Shown one piece after another: positions 46,748-58,897 of a DNA stretch of 64,000 bases. The position numbers and the translations under genes are program-made. The notes under the pieces were generated by a model. The model did no database searches. It worked only from the letters and a program-made list of their open reading frames with translations, and was not told the origin of the DNA. Each line of letters begins with the position of its first letter. Position 1 is the stretch's first letter. The stretch is from Argentina anserina (lineage: Eukaryota > Streptophyta > Magnoliopsida > Rosales > Rosaceae), in assembly GCF_933775445.1 (NCBI RefSeq), contig NC_065875.1, forward strand, positions 20,707,555 to 20,771,554. Direction: 5' to 3'.

Positions 46748-49700
46748 CTCCCTCTCAAGTTGACGCATACACATCAATTATGCCCAACTTGTCAAACGAG
46801 TCATAGAAGACTTTTTCGAAACACCTTTAATTAATATATCTGACAGCTTGTTTTCTGAATGAACAAAAGGAAAGCTGATAATATTGGCATCAAGCTTTTC
46901 TTTTATCAAGTGACGATCAACCTCGACATGTTTAGTGCGATCATGTTGTACCGGATTTTGTGAAATATAAATTGTTGCCGAGTTGTCACAATACAATTTC
47001 ATAGTAGTTTTTTGTTTGACACCTAAATCACATAACAAGTTTCTCAGCCACAGTAACTCACACAGACCAAGAGTCATACCTCTATACTCACCTTCCGCAC
47101 TATACCGTGACACCACCTTTTGTTTCGTGTTTTTCCATGTAACAGATTACCTCCCACAAAGGTAAAGTAACCTGATGTTGACCTCTTATCTGTAGTATTT
47201 CCGGCTCAGTCTGCATCTGTAAAGCCACTAACCTCAATATTGTTATTGTGTTTAGAGAACATTACTCCTCTCTCTAGAGCTAACTTCAAGTACCTCAAAA
47301 TTCTCACAACAGCATCCATGTGACTCTCGCTTGGATTATGCATGAACTGGCTCACTACACTCACTGCATAAACAATATTTGGTTTAGTATGGGTCAAAGA
47401 GATCAAACACCCAACTAGCCTCTAATAGCGAGCTCGATCAGTCGATGTCTGGTCTGGATACTCTGCTAGATGATGGTTTTGCTCGATAGAGGTGTTGATA
47501 GGTGTGCAATCTAACATACATGTCTCTGTCAACAAATCAAGTGTGTACTTCCTTTGGCATAAGTAGATCCCGTCTCTCTCCCTTGCTACTTCAATCCCTA
47601 AGAAATACTTGAGATCACCCAAGTCCTTCATCTCAATCTCAAAAGACAATTGTTTTGGCAGCCGATCTATCTCTATAGTATCATTGTCATTAATCACCAT
47701 ATCATCAACATATATAATCAAAGCTACTACATTCCTTGTTGATGCTTAAGAAACATGGTATGATTTGAATTACTCTGTTTGTAACCAATCTTCCGCATAA
47801 ACTGTGAGAACCTCCCAAACCAGGCACGAGGTGACTGTTTGAAACCATATAGAGACTTTCTCAATTTGCACACAAAATCACCAGAAGTAGTTACGTACCC
47901 TGGCGGGAGACTCATATACACCTCTTCAGCTAACTCTCCATGAAGAAATGCATTCTTGACATCAAACTGTCGGAGTGGCCAATTCAAACTAGCTGCAAAT
48001 GAAAGGAGCACTCGAATAGTGTTCATCATTGCAACAAGAGAAAAAGTCTCATCATAATCAATACCATATGTTTGAGTAAACCCCTTTGCAACAAAGCGTG
48101 TTTTATACCTGGTAATTGATCCATCTGAATTATGTTTCACAGTGAACACCCAACGACACCCTACAACCTTCTTGCCATGTGGTGGAGGCACAAGTTCCCA
48201 AGTATCATTTTTCTGCAATGCCTCCATCTCTTCCTCCATTGCTTTTCTCCATTTTGGATCCCCTAATGCATCATGCACTTTGTTAGGTACTGATACATCA
48301 GATATTTGATTCATAAATGATTCATATGACTTTCATAATCTCCTAGTGGATATATAATTGGCTACTGGATATTTTGATTTGGCATGTAAACTAGATTCAT
48401 ATCTTTTAGGGGGTTGACCTCTAGTAGACCTGTTTGGTAACACATATTGCCCACTATCAGACTCACTACTAGTACCAGTGGATGGACATACCTCAGCTGA
48501 GTGACCTTCTGCACCAGCAAGTCGTTGGTCGGGGGTATGAGCGATGGCGGGGGGGGGGGGGCAATTGTTCTCTCAACTATTGGTTCTTCTTCTGGAACCT
48601 GAGTGTCTGATGCTTCTACCTTTGGTAGAGCTTCTGCCACTGTTGGTACCTGATTATCTGAAACTTCCACCTCATAATGAGCTTTTGCTACTACTGGTAC
48701 ATGATTATCTAAAGTTTCCTCCTCAGAATGAACTTTTGCTGTTGGAGTAAATGTATCTCCAACAATGACTTTTTCTGATTCCTCTCCCTCGCCATGATAT
48801 AGCTATTCGAAAAATGAATTCTCCCCCTAAAGGGCTGGATCAGAAGAGGTAAAGTAACTCATGTCCTCAAAGAAAGTGACATAATACTTTCTAGTGGGTG
48901 GATGATAACACATGTATCTTTTATGATTGCTCTTATATCCAACAAACACACACTTGATCGCCCGAGGATCTAACTTCGACTTTCTCTTACTTTTAGGGAC
49001 ATAAACAAAAGTCAGACAACCAAAAACACAGGCATGTATATTGTGAAAAGAGGGAATGGACATATTAGATGCAAGAACCTGAAGATGAACTTTTCCCTGA
49101 AGGACACTAGATGGAAGACGATTGATAAGATAAGCTGAAGCTACTACTGCATCACCCCACAGATATTTAGGCATATGAGCACTAAAAAGAATTAAACAAG
49201 CCATATCAAAGAGATGATGGTTTTTCCTTTCGGACACCCCATTTTGCTCCGGTGTTCGTGAACATGTGGTTTGGTGAATAATCCCATGATCTTTCAAAAA
49301 CTGTTGAAAAATATGACTGACATACTCCCCCTCCCCCCATTATCAGAACGAAGAATCTTAATGGTACTATTATACTGTGTTTGAACATGAGTGTGAAAAG
49401 CTTGAAAAGCAAGAATAACCTCATCTCTAGTATGAAGAAGAACGACCCATGACGACTGAGTGCAATCATCATTAAAAGACACATAATACCGCATACCCGT
49501 GATCGTAGGCTCTTTGGAAGGTCCCCAAACATTTGAATTAATTAATTCAAAAGGTGTATGACTTTTAGAAAAACTCGGAGAATAGGTACAACGATGACTC
49601 TTAGTAAGAACACATGTTTTACAACGCAAAGATGACTCATTCACACCAATAAACAAAGAAGGCATGTTTTTTTTTCATAACATGGAAAGATGATGTCCCA

Positions 49701-50014
49701 ATCGACAATGCGACAACCAAATTTCACTTCGCTGATTAGAACTTGCTGTCAGAGCGGTGGGTGGCTGTGCTCCTGGTTTCTGTCCTGCATATGTCTGATC
49801 CAGGTGAAACAATATGCCCCTCAAATCTCCCCAACCGAGTATCTCTCTGGTGAGAAGATCCTGAAAAATCACATACATGGGAAAAAAGATCACAGAGCAT
49901 CGAGACTCAGTGTTCAACTGAGGAACAAATAACAAGTGATGTGATAAATCAGGTACATATAAAGTAGGAGTGATACGAACTGACCATCTCCCTAATACTG
50001 GAAAAGATATCTAA
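46591..50014 (-). mobile_element. Copia element 2, degenerate, 5'-truncated
   Basis: On the minus strand: the end of the GAG-pre-integrase zone (LYVPDLSHHLLFVPQ near 49960), integrase (49.66-48.83 kb, with LRSDNGG and TPEQNGVSERKN), linker, RT (48.31-47.42 kb, with CRWVFTVKHN, FDVKNAFLHGEL and YVDDMV), and RNase H (47.4-46.78 kb, with LYCDNSATIYIS). Stops or shifts separate almost every block. A 157-bp 3' LTR (46591-46747, TGTTAGC...GTAACA on the minus strand) follows the purine tract CTTGAGAGGGAG. Gag and the 5' LTR are absent and the sequence stops being recognisable at about 50014. Confidence 0.88.
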
Positions 50015-50950
50015 CTAATGACTAAGCTGCGCAACAAACGATATCTAGCTAAATATATTTAAAAAAAAACATTGGGTTAAATTGGTCGTGGTAAGTTAGA
50101 ATTGGGTTAGAATGTGCTACTCATCACAAAAAGAGATCAATCAAGAGTATACTGAAGGAGAAGACCTCTCTAGGATGAGATTATATAGAAGCACCAACTA
50201 AAGTTGGTTAATGAATTTTCAGAAAGTAGTTTTGTAACAAAATTTAACTTTTAACTTTTAAGGGAGTCGGCTGTAAAAAGAAAAAGATTTACTCCTAACC
50301 TTGCGAAGTAGTCGCTCCTTTGCCCACCTGGACTCCGTAATTTTGCTTTTTACGATGTGGGTAAAAGTTAAATATATGGAGTGCACCTACCGAACTTTTC
50401 TTTTGTTTCGATGTGGGATGATTCTTGCATAACTATTTCATTGCCAATTTGCCGTGAACTATATTAAGACCACAAGTCGAATATGAATCGTACTACCAAC
50501 TTGGTAAGTCCCTGTAGGATGGAGACTCAGAAGTCAGAAGTCTCGTAGTAATGAACTCGAGTTCGGCAAAAAGTGATCTTAAAGTTAATCTTCAGAACCT
50601 TAAGCCATTACATTCTAACTGCCCGGTATGCTTGGTTTCATTAAGTTAGATTGACTGGAATGTGTGTTCTACGTTATCATCAGATGAGATTTTGTATGTC
50701 ATATAGTAGTTTTTGATTCTTTCTTTGCATTACTCAATTGAAGAGAGTTCTACAAATTCTATTCGATCCAGATTCTTACACAAATATTCCAAATAATATT
50801 TACAGAAATATTAAGGAGTATGGACAGGGACAACTCATAGAGAAAAATCTACACGCACCAAAAATGTTATAGAGTTCCATATGTGAGAGCACTCCCAAGT
50901 CCCAACATTAGGGAGAGACAAAAAGGAGTGACATCGACTCCAACAAAGAT
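50015..50950. other. intergenic stretch, nothing recognised
   Basis: There is no gene-quality frame, RNA gene or bounded repeat. It separates the truncated Copia from a Harbinger-type MITE. Confidence 0.45.
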
Positions 50951-50953
50951 TTA

Positions 50954-51665
50954 GGACCAGTTTGACATAACTTTTGTACCTGTTTTTAGAGCTTCTTTAG
51001 CTTTTAGGAGCAATTGATGATATTTGGTAAACTTCTCTAAAGCTGCTTATGACTCAAATTAATTTTGGCCACAGCTTAAATTGAAAAGCTAGTGGATGGT
51101 GGCTTTTGAAAGTGGTTTTTGGCAAAAACACGGAGCTACAGTGTTTTTTATTGACATTTTATGGGCAACCCATTTTATCCTTAGTCTTTTTGAAATATTA
51201 CATGCCCATAAATTGGGTTCTATTTAATTATGGTGGATAAATATTTTTGTGTAATATTCTGGATGGATTTTGTTGAAAATTTAAGTGTTTTAACGTAAAT
51301 TTTTTATTTGGTTCAAACAATGTATAACCAAAACAATTGCAAATAATTATACTAACAATTGGAATAACCCATAGACATAGTGTATAATTCATATAATTAA
51401 TATACAAATTAAAGGTGAATGAATCATTTTGTCTATTTTATTAACGCTTTAAACATTTATTAACATTTTGGTAATTATACATACTAAAATCTTTTTTTGT
51501 TTACAACTTACCAAACACAAATAATAATTTTTTGCTCTCACAACACTTTCTAAAACAGTTTACCAACGCTTTAACAATTTTCTCTCACAGCAATTTCAAA
51601 AGTCATTTTGCTCACATTAACTTTAAAAGTCATTTTACTTATAGCACAGTTGTACCAAACTGGCC
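50954..51665. mobile_element. PIF/Harbinger-type (Tourist-like) MITE, 712 bp
   Basis: A TTA duplication flanks the element (50951-50953 and 51666-51668). Ends are GGACCAGTTTGACATAAC and the complement of GGCCAGTTTGGTACAAC, the G-rich start usual in Tourist elements. The AT-rich interior has no transposase. Confidence 0.75.
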
Positions 51666-51830
51666 TTACACTGCTCGGGTAAAAAACAACTCAAGTCATT
51701 TGGCAAATTATGGAACACTCCGAACTCTCTGGCGTCACTAAAAGGGGTCCAACCTCTATGTTTCATCGGACTGATAAAAGTAGGACACTTTGAGAAAACA
51801 AAAGTCTGAAGCTTTGACATCAGTGTCATC

Positions 51831-52374
51831 CTATGAAGCACGGACACGCGGACAAGGGTTCGTATTGCGTGTCCGACACGGACACGGACAAGGACACGCG
51901 AACTCAATTTGGACACGGCCCGGACACGCGGACACACACCAACTCATAATAAAAGTGAAAGTGCTATGGTGAGAATCGAACATTGGTCATCCAAGGCACC
52001 CAACAACTCCTCAACCATTCCAACAGATTCAGTTTTTGTTATATTTATACACATTTTAATATATATAAGGAGAGAAACTCACGATAAAAATAAAAATGCT
52101 TGTGGTGGGATTCGAACATTGGTCATCCAAATGATATAACAAATCCTCAACCATTCCAACAGATTCAGTTTTTGTTATATTTATGTACACTTTAATATAT
52201 ATACATCTAAATACTTTCAAATTTTAAATTAGTTTTTTAATAAATATATATATTAAAATAATTTTAATTTACGTGTTCACCACGTATCCGTGTCCAAAAA
52301 AATTTCTATATGCCGTGTCTACGTATCGAATCGTGTCCAATACGGACACTCGTGTCCGTGTCGGTGCTACATAT
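51831..52374. mobile_element. hAT-type MITE rich in GGACACG, directly upstream of urease
   Basis: Ends CTATGAAGCAC and the complement of ATATGTAGCAC lie between flanks GTGTCATC (51823-51830) and GTGCCATC (52375-52382), 7 of 8 identical. The arms hold many GGACACG/CGTGTCC words. The middle contains two copies of a segment of roughly 0.1 kb (about 51961-52065 and 52100-52205), each with ATTCGAACATTGG or a variant, reminiscent of a tRNA T-loop. The right end is 91 bp before the urease ATG. Confidence 0.82.
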
Positions 52375-52465
52375 GTGCCATCATATCTGATCAATATCTC
52401 TTTGATTTTGTAAAGCTTTACATTTGTTTCTTCTTCAAAGGGCGTTGACTTGGAAGCACAGAGAA

Positions 52466-55400
52466 ATGAAGCTGGTACCAAGAGAGCTTGACAAATTGGG
52501 GCTCCACAATGCTGGGTTTCTTGCCCAGAAGAGACTTGCTCGTGGGTTAAGGCTCAATCACCCTGAAGCTGTTGCACTCATAGCCAGTCAGGTGTTTTGT
52601 GCTTCTTATTTTTATTTATTCAGTTAAAGTTTCAGACTTCGATCATTTTTTAGGTGTTTGAGATATTGGTGATTGGTTTTGTATAGAGAGGTTTGGGTCT
52701 GATATAGCTTTGTTGGTAGATACTGGAGTTTGTTAGAGATGGTGATAAATCTGTGGCAGAGTTGATGGATATTGGGAAACAGTTTCTGGGGAGGTAATGA
52801 TTAAAGAATGTTAACCATTGTTAAGTTTCTCTCTTCTACTAGATATGTGGGACTTAATAAGGATTGCCTAATTTGTTTGAATTGTTGGGCATGTGTGTAT
52901 ATATTTATGTGCCTATTTCTTTTCAAACAGGAAGCAAGTTCTTCCTGGCGTTCAATATCTTTTGGATATGGTGCAGGTATTATACTCATCTTGATTTAGC
53001 TTGTGCATTTTGTTCACCTTTTTGGGAAACGAATTTGATTGTATCTTTGTTAACTTGAGAAGCTAGAACCATATAATATGCTGTTGAAAATTTGTCAGAA
53101 ACATGCTATTAAAATCCATCTTTACTAGTAGAGTTGTATGTAGGTTGAGGGGACCTTTTGTGATGGGACCAAGCTGATCACCATTCATGATCCGATTTCT
53201 TCTGATTGTGGAAACCTGGAACTAGCTTTAAAGAACTCTTTTCTTCCTGGTAAGGGCTATTGCATGCTAGAATGTTTCAGATTTCTTTATAATGGGATCT
53301 ATTTGCTTTATTTAGTATCACAAGGTCATTGGTGAAACGTAATTGTTCTGCAGTTCCCTCAGTTGATAAATTTCCCGAAATGGCGGATGGTAGAATACCT
53401 GGTGAAATGATCTTCGAAGGTGGTAATATTGTAATTAATGAGGGAAGGAAGGCAATAATTCTAAAAATTGTCAACACTGGAGATAGGCCAGTTCAGGTGT
53501 GTATCTTTTGCACTTGTTGTTTTGTAGTGTCTTGCTGAAACCCTCATATTTCTTATGACACATTTACCGTTGATCTGTGTCTTAAATTTTATAATGAGCT
53601 CATTAACTTTGGCTAGGTAGAGTTATCTGGTTCTGTGTATCAATTTAGCAACTAAGAAAATATGGTGCTTTGGCCAACTTAAATTAATCAGCAACATGAC
53701 ATTATGAATTATCCTGGAGAACTCAGTTCAATAATAGATTACTGTGAGGTATAATTCATCTGCCTTTTCCAGGTTGGCAGTCACTATCACTTTATTGAGG
53801 TCAACCCTCACTTGGTCTTTGATCGAATGAAAGCATATGGTATGCGCCTGAATATACCTGCTGGAACAGCCAAGAGATTTGAGGTCAGATTTTGCTTAAT
53901 TTTTTAGTCCGGTATATTTGAAATTAGGTTAGCTTATCCCAAGTGATTACAAGTCATCCTTCACTTTTAAAGATATCATTCGGCATCACATTGTTGCCTG
54001 CAAAGAAATATGACTGCTGCTCTCCTTCAGTGTTTTAACAGCATCATTGCTTCTACATATCTAATTGTCATAGAGTAGGTCCAACTTTGCCATCATGGAT
54101 GTTGGTATAGTATTGAGCTTTTGTTTGATGGGCTCGGCTAAGACTTTTTAAGAATTTTACTTGAACAAATTCTAAGCATTCTAAGTACATTACTGGAGCT
54201 TGTGTTGCTTTGTTTTCAGCCAGGAGAAAGTAAACACGTTTTACTTGTAAGCATTGGAGGTAATAGAGTAATTAGAGGAGGAAATGGCATTGTTGATGGT
54301 GCAGTACGAAGTTTCGAAAGACACCAAGTAGTCAAGGGAGCTTTGGAAGCCAGAGAATTTGGGAACGAAGAAGAACCAAATCCTAGGTCTAGACTTTCTA
54401 CCTGGGAAATTCTTTGTTACTTAGTTTGCTTCTACTTTTTGTTTTTTTTATACTAGCAAGATTATTTCGGTTGGCTTGTCCACTAAGATGATAAAGTGTA
54501 AAAATGGAAATGCCTCACCTCAATCATTCTGCAGAGAAGGTGTTGCAGGAAGAGATCCAGCTTTTACCACTGTAATTTCTCGCGAGTCATATGCAAACAT
54601 GTATGGCCCTACCACCGGCGATAAAGTTCGGCTTGGTGATACCAACTTGTTTGCTGAAATTGAAAACGATTATACTGTTTACGGGGATGAATCTGTATTT
54701 GGAGGTGGCAAAGTGATAAGAGATGGAATGGGCCAGTCAACAGGGAATCACGCAGCTGACTCACTGGATACGGTGATAACTAATGCTGTAGTCATTGATT
54801 ATAGTGGGATCTTTAAGGCAGACATCGGGATCAAAGATGGTCATATAGTTGCCCTTGGGAAATCAGGCAATCCAGACATTATGGATGGTCTATCTAGCAA
54901 TATGATCATTGGGGTAACTATCATTTAGTATAATAGCTGATTTCAAATGAATAATGTCCTAATATGCTTGCACATTCTCTGTAATTAGGTTAACACAGAT
55001 GTCATTGCGGCAGAAGGACAAATTGTGACTGCAGGAGCTATAGACTGCCATGTGCATTTCATATGCCCGCAGTTGGCATATGAAGCAATATCAAGTGGTG
55101 AGCAATTTTTCTGGAAAGTGTCTGAATATTTATGAACGACAAATTTGATCAGTTGGTGCTGGCTTGAAAAGAAAAATATTGTTGACAGTACTTGGGAGAT
55201 GCATAGTTTATTCTATGCAAAGACATAGAATATGAAAAAAAAATACAGCAGTAATTATATAATAAAAGCAGAATCACTCTTTTTTTTTTAGTTATCTAAG
55301 TTTTTCACTAGTCACTCGAGATTTTCTGCATTTGCATATAGTTATAGCATCATGGTGTTACTGTTTTTTTTCTGTGATGGTAAAGTTCCTTTTCATTCCT

Positions 55401-58062
55401 ATATGTTTACTCTTGAACTTTGTGAGAGTTTAAGTTCAATTATTTGACCCCCTGGATATTTCCAAAACTTTCAAAACCTATGCAGGTATCACAACCGTAG
55501 TAGGAGGTGGAACAGGACCTTCTACAGGGACACGTGCAACAACATGCACACCATCTCCATTGCAAATGAGGTTGATGCTGCAATCAACTGATGAAGTGCC
55601 TCTAAATTTTGGCTTTACAGGGAAGGTATGCTTATTTGTTTGAGACTCGAAAAAAAAGAATCTCATTTCTGCCTACCTTACATTCAAAGGATCAACAGAA
55701 ATTTGAAGTGATTTTTGAATCTCTTTCCTGTAATCTTTTGCCCCTCTGTTCACTTTAGGGGAACAGTGCCAAACCTGATGGCCTACATGAGATAATCAAG
55801 GCTGGAGCAATGGGTCTGAAGCTGCATGAAGACTGGGGCACAACTCCTGCTGCAATAGACAATTGTTTGACCGTCGGAGACCAATATGACATCCAGGTAC
55901 TTTTTATTTATTGTTTATTTTTACTTCATTTTTTGAGAATGCATATACTTCAATCTGTTTTGAAAACTTTAATAGGATGTTGCCTGAGTGGGACTTATCA
56001 TGTTATACATCTTCAGTCTAATTGTGATCTTGATAGGTTAATATCCATACAGACACCTTGAATGAATCTGGATTTGTTGAACACACAATTGCTGCATTCA
56101 AAGACAGAACTATCCATACTTACCACAGGTAATTACTGTATATATCATAATCTGCCACTTTTGATTCTTATGGAATTTTTTTTTGTTCTTCTGAACTTGG
56201 TTGTAGCTTCATATTGACTCAGCTTGACATGTTTAACCCTTTGACCATGTTTCGACTGCTAACCATTTCCTACATACTTGCATTCTCACACCGTTATTGA
56301 GTGAGATTCATTTATTAATAATTTGTCAATGTAATTATTTGCAATGCTTATATATATACTCTGATTGTTTTCATCTTTCGGCTTAGATTGTATATCATGT
56401 TACCTCTGCAAGCCTTGTTGCTTTTTTTTTTTTTTTTGTGGTTCATTTGTTTATCAATGTTTGTGCTTGATTCCTCTTGCAGTGAAGGTGCAGGTGGGGG
56501 TCATGCTCCAGATATCATCAGAGTATGTGGTGTGGAAAATGTCCTGCCCTCATCAACGAATCCCACACGGCCCTTCACCTGCAATACTATTGATGAGCAT
56601 CTTGATATGCTGGTATGTCAGAATAACACAAGTAGTGATACAGCGTGCACTTTGTTTACAAATGAGCTAAGATTTCAGATTTTCAATCCTGCAGATGGTT
56701 TGCCATCACCTTGACAAGGACATTCCAGAAGATGTAGCTTTTGCTGAATCAAGGATTAGAGCTGAAACAATTGCCGCAGAGGATATATTGCATGATATGG
56801 GAGCAATTAGCATGGTGGCTTCTGATTCACAGGCCATGGGTCGCATTGGAGAGGTTTTACTTCCTTTATGCTTATTTTGAAATGTATTCTATTTCCTCTG
56901 GACCATAAACAAATTTTTGTTTAAACTGCACGTCTGTTACATGGTAATTTGAACCATCGAATTACATTATCGTCAATTGTCTCCTTTTACCAATCCACAA
57001 AAGTTCATATCTTCAATCAAAATAATATCTTGAATACCATATTTCCAAAGTCTTATTTCTAATTTTCAAGTAACCTCTATCCATTGTCAAACTAGCATGG
57101 ACATATGTAAGTCTAACTTAAATTTGTGTGAAACTTTTTCTTACCAGGTGATAACCAGAACTTGGCAAACTGCTGACAAGATGAAATCACAAAGAGGACC
57201 GATAGAACCTAGTGCATCCAACAATGACAACCTTCGGATCAAGCGTTACATTGCAAAGTACACCATAAATCCAGCAATAGCAAATGGATTTTCTGAATAT
57301 GTTGGTTCCATTCAGGTACGTTACTTTGAACAGAAAACCAAACTAATTATTATCAACTATTTACCCTTCATATGCCACTTGCATATGGCTGGACTCTGAA
57401 ATAGTGCCACTATTAATTCCATTCATAAAACAATGGATTTCTCATTTTCCTACAATGAGCTTCTGCAGGTGGGCAAGTTTGCTGATCTTGTTCTATGGAA
57501 GCCATCTTTCTTTGGGGCGAAACCAGAAATGGTGGTCAAAGGTGGTGCAATTGCATGGGCTAATATGGGTGATCCAAATGCAAGCATCCCCACACCTGAA
57601 CCGGTAATATTATTAATACTTCTACAAGATTGTCTTATATACTCGTGCTGGGTGGACGCAATATTCAGTGCTTTCATTCTTGGCAGGTTCTCTCGAGACC
57701 TATGTTTGGTGCATTTGGCAAGGCTAGTAGTGCTCACTCCATTGCCTTTGTCAGCAAGGCATGAAATCTCTCTTTCTGCCTTTCAATCACAGATACATGT
57801 AATTTATGGGCATTAACTTTTCATCATCTTGTGCAAACAGGCAGCTAAAGAAAATGGGGTTAAAGCCTTGTATGACCTCAACAAGAGAGTAGAAGCTGTG
57901 GGAAATGTTAGGAACCTCCGCAAACGCGACATGAAGCTCAATGATGCCCTACCAAAGATTCTCGTTGACCCTGAGACATACATGGTGACAGCAGATGGCG
58001 AGGTTCTGACCTGCAGTGCTGCCACCACCGTTCCCCTATCCCGGAATTACTTCCTTTTTTAA
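52466..58062 (+). CDS. URE: urease
   Basis: Cytosolic nickel enzyme that hydrolyses urea to ammonia and carbamate, recycling nitrogen from arginine and ureide breakdown. Eighteen exons keep one frame of 838 residues: 52466-52591, 52720-52793, 52931-52976, 53144-53249, 53354-53496, 53773-53883, 54220-54386, 54535-54913, 54989-55097, 55486-55625, 55759-55896, 56037-56128, 56483-56612, 56695-56853, 57148-57315, 57469-57603, 57687-57758, 57841-58062. This equals the length I recall for Arabidopsis urease. The gamma, beta and alpha parts are fused as in plants. Nickel ligands are His405, His407, carbamylated Lys488, His517, His543 and Asp631; the flap CHHL is Cys590-Leu593. All introns are GT-AG except intron 17, which is GC-AG. 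Ends with the conserved plant tail PLSRNYFLF. No lesion is visible. Activity needs the accessory proteins UreD, UreF and UreG, which are not in this window. Confidence 0.95.
57759..57840 (+). other. GC-AG intron (urease intron 17)
   Basis: The exon ends AGCAAG and is followed by GCATGA; the acceptor is GCAAACAG. No GT nearby keeps the conserved FVSKAA reading frame, so a non-canonical GC donor is the simplest model. Confidence 0.8.
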
Positions 58063-58610
58063 GCTGAATGCCCATCCATAGGTTTTTTCTTGGAACCTCT
58101 TTCACCAACTTGTATATTCTGAAATGCAACATTTTTTGGCCAATCTAATAATGCAAGGCTAACAAACTGCAATAAAATACTGATCATTTGGCAATGTAAC
58201 TCAGAATCTTCTGCATATGATATGCCTCTTCCATGTTCCAAGTCTGGATGCATATCTATAGTTGCTGAAAGCAGATCTCATATCTCACTGGACAGAACAA
58301 AAAAGAAATGGCTAAACCGTGCAAGTTGGTACTCTCTGATTTCAGAATACCGAGTCTCATTGACCTTTGTCTTCATATGGAAAATGCTGGCACAATAATT
58401 CAGTAATAAACTTAATCCAAGCTCAGAGCTAGCAATGGAGGAAAATACATGAGGTGGATTCATCTTGTATTTGCTTCTCAGTAAGTGCTTGCTGCTAAAT
58501 TTTCTCAGATGAAGCATAGAGTTATATGGACAACGTTTCTACTTTCAAGTACTTCCTCAAACAGTACCAAAAGATAAAGCCTTTTGTAATCCAGTGTGTA
58601 CGTTATAACT

Positions 58611-58645
58611 CTTCTTCTTCTTCTTCTTCTTCTTCTTCTTCTTTT
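58611..58645. repeat. (TTC)n microsatellite
   Basis: About eleven uninterrupted CTT/TTC units form a simple repeat in the urease-lipoxygenase interval. Confidence 0.9.
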
Positions 58646-58859
58646 TATGTTATAACTTATCTTTGTTAAAGGAGCTTCAATTATTTAGAATAACTTTAAA
58701 GTTCTGAAAATACTGGACCAAAACGAAAGTAGAAAGCATTTTTCTCTAATATTCTGTACCTTTGATGTAACCTAAATTTATTTAATTCAGACGTGATACA
58801 CATGTGAACTAATAAATTTATATATATATTGAAAACGCATAAGGGATGTCTGTTTTGAT

Positions 58860-58897
58860 CAACTACAGTCCTCCACTCTACCAACTGAGCTAAGATC
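58860..58897 (-). pseudogene. tRNA-Tyr 5' half, inserted fragment
   Basis: On the minus strand the 38 bp read GATCTTAGCTCAGTTGGTAG then AGTGGAGGACTGTAGTTG. This matches the 5' half of plant nuclear tRNA-Tyr(GTA): D-arm, anticodon stem and GTA anticodon, ending about three bases into the intron position. The 3' half, T-arm and acceptor partner are missing. Perfect 8-bp direct repeats GTTTTGAT lie on both sides (58852-58859 and 58898-58905). Confidence 0.75.

Noticed and set aside
52424..52465. Upstream in-frame extension of urease
   Set aside because: No ATG opens it, and the ATG at 52466 gives the standard plant urease N-terminus ([14 protein letters not shown]).
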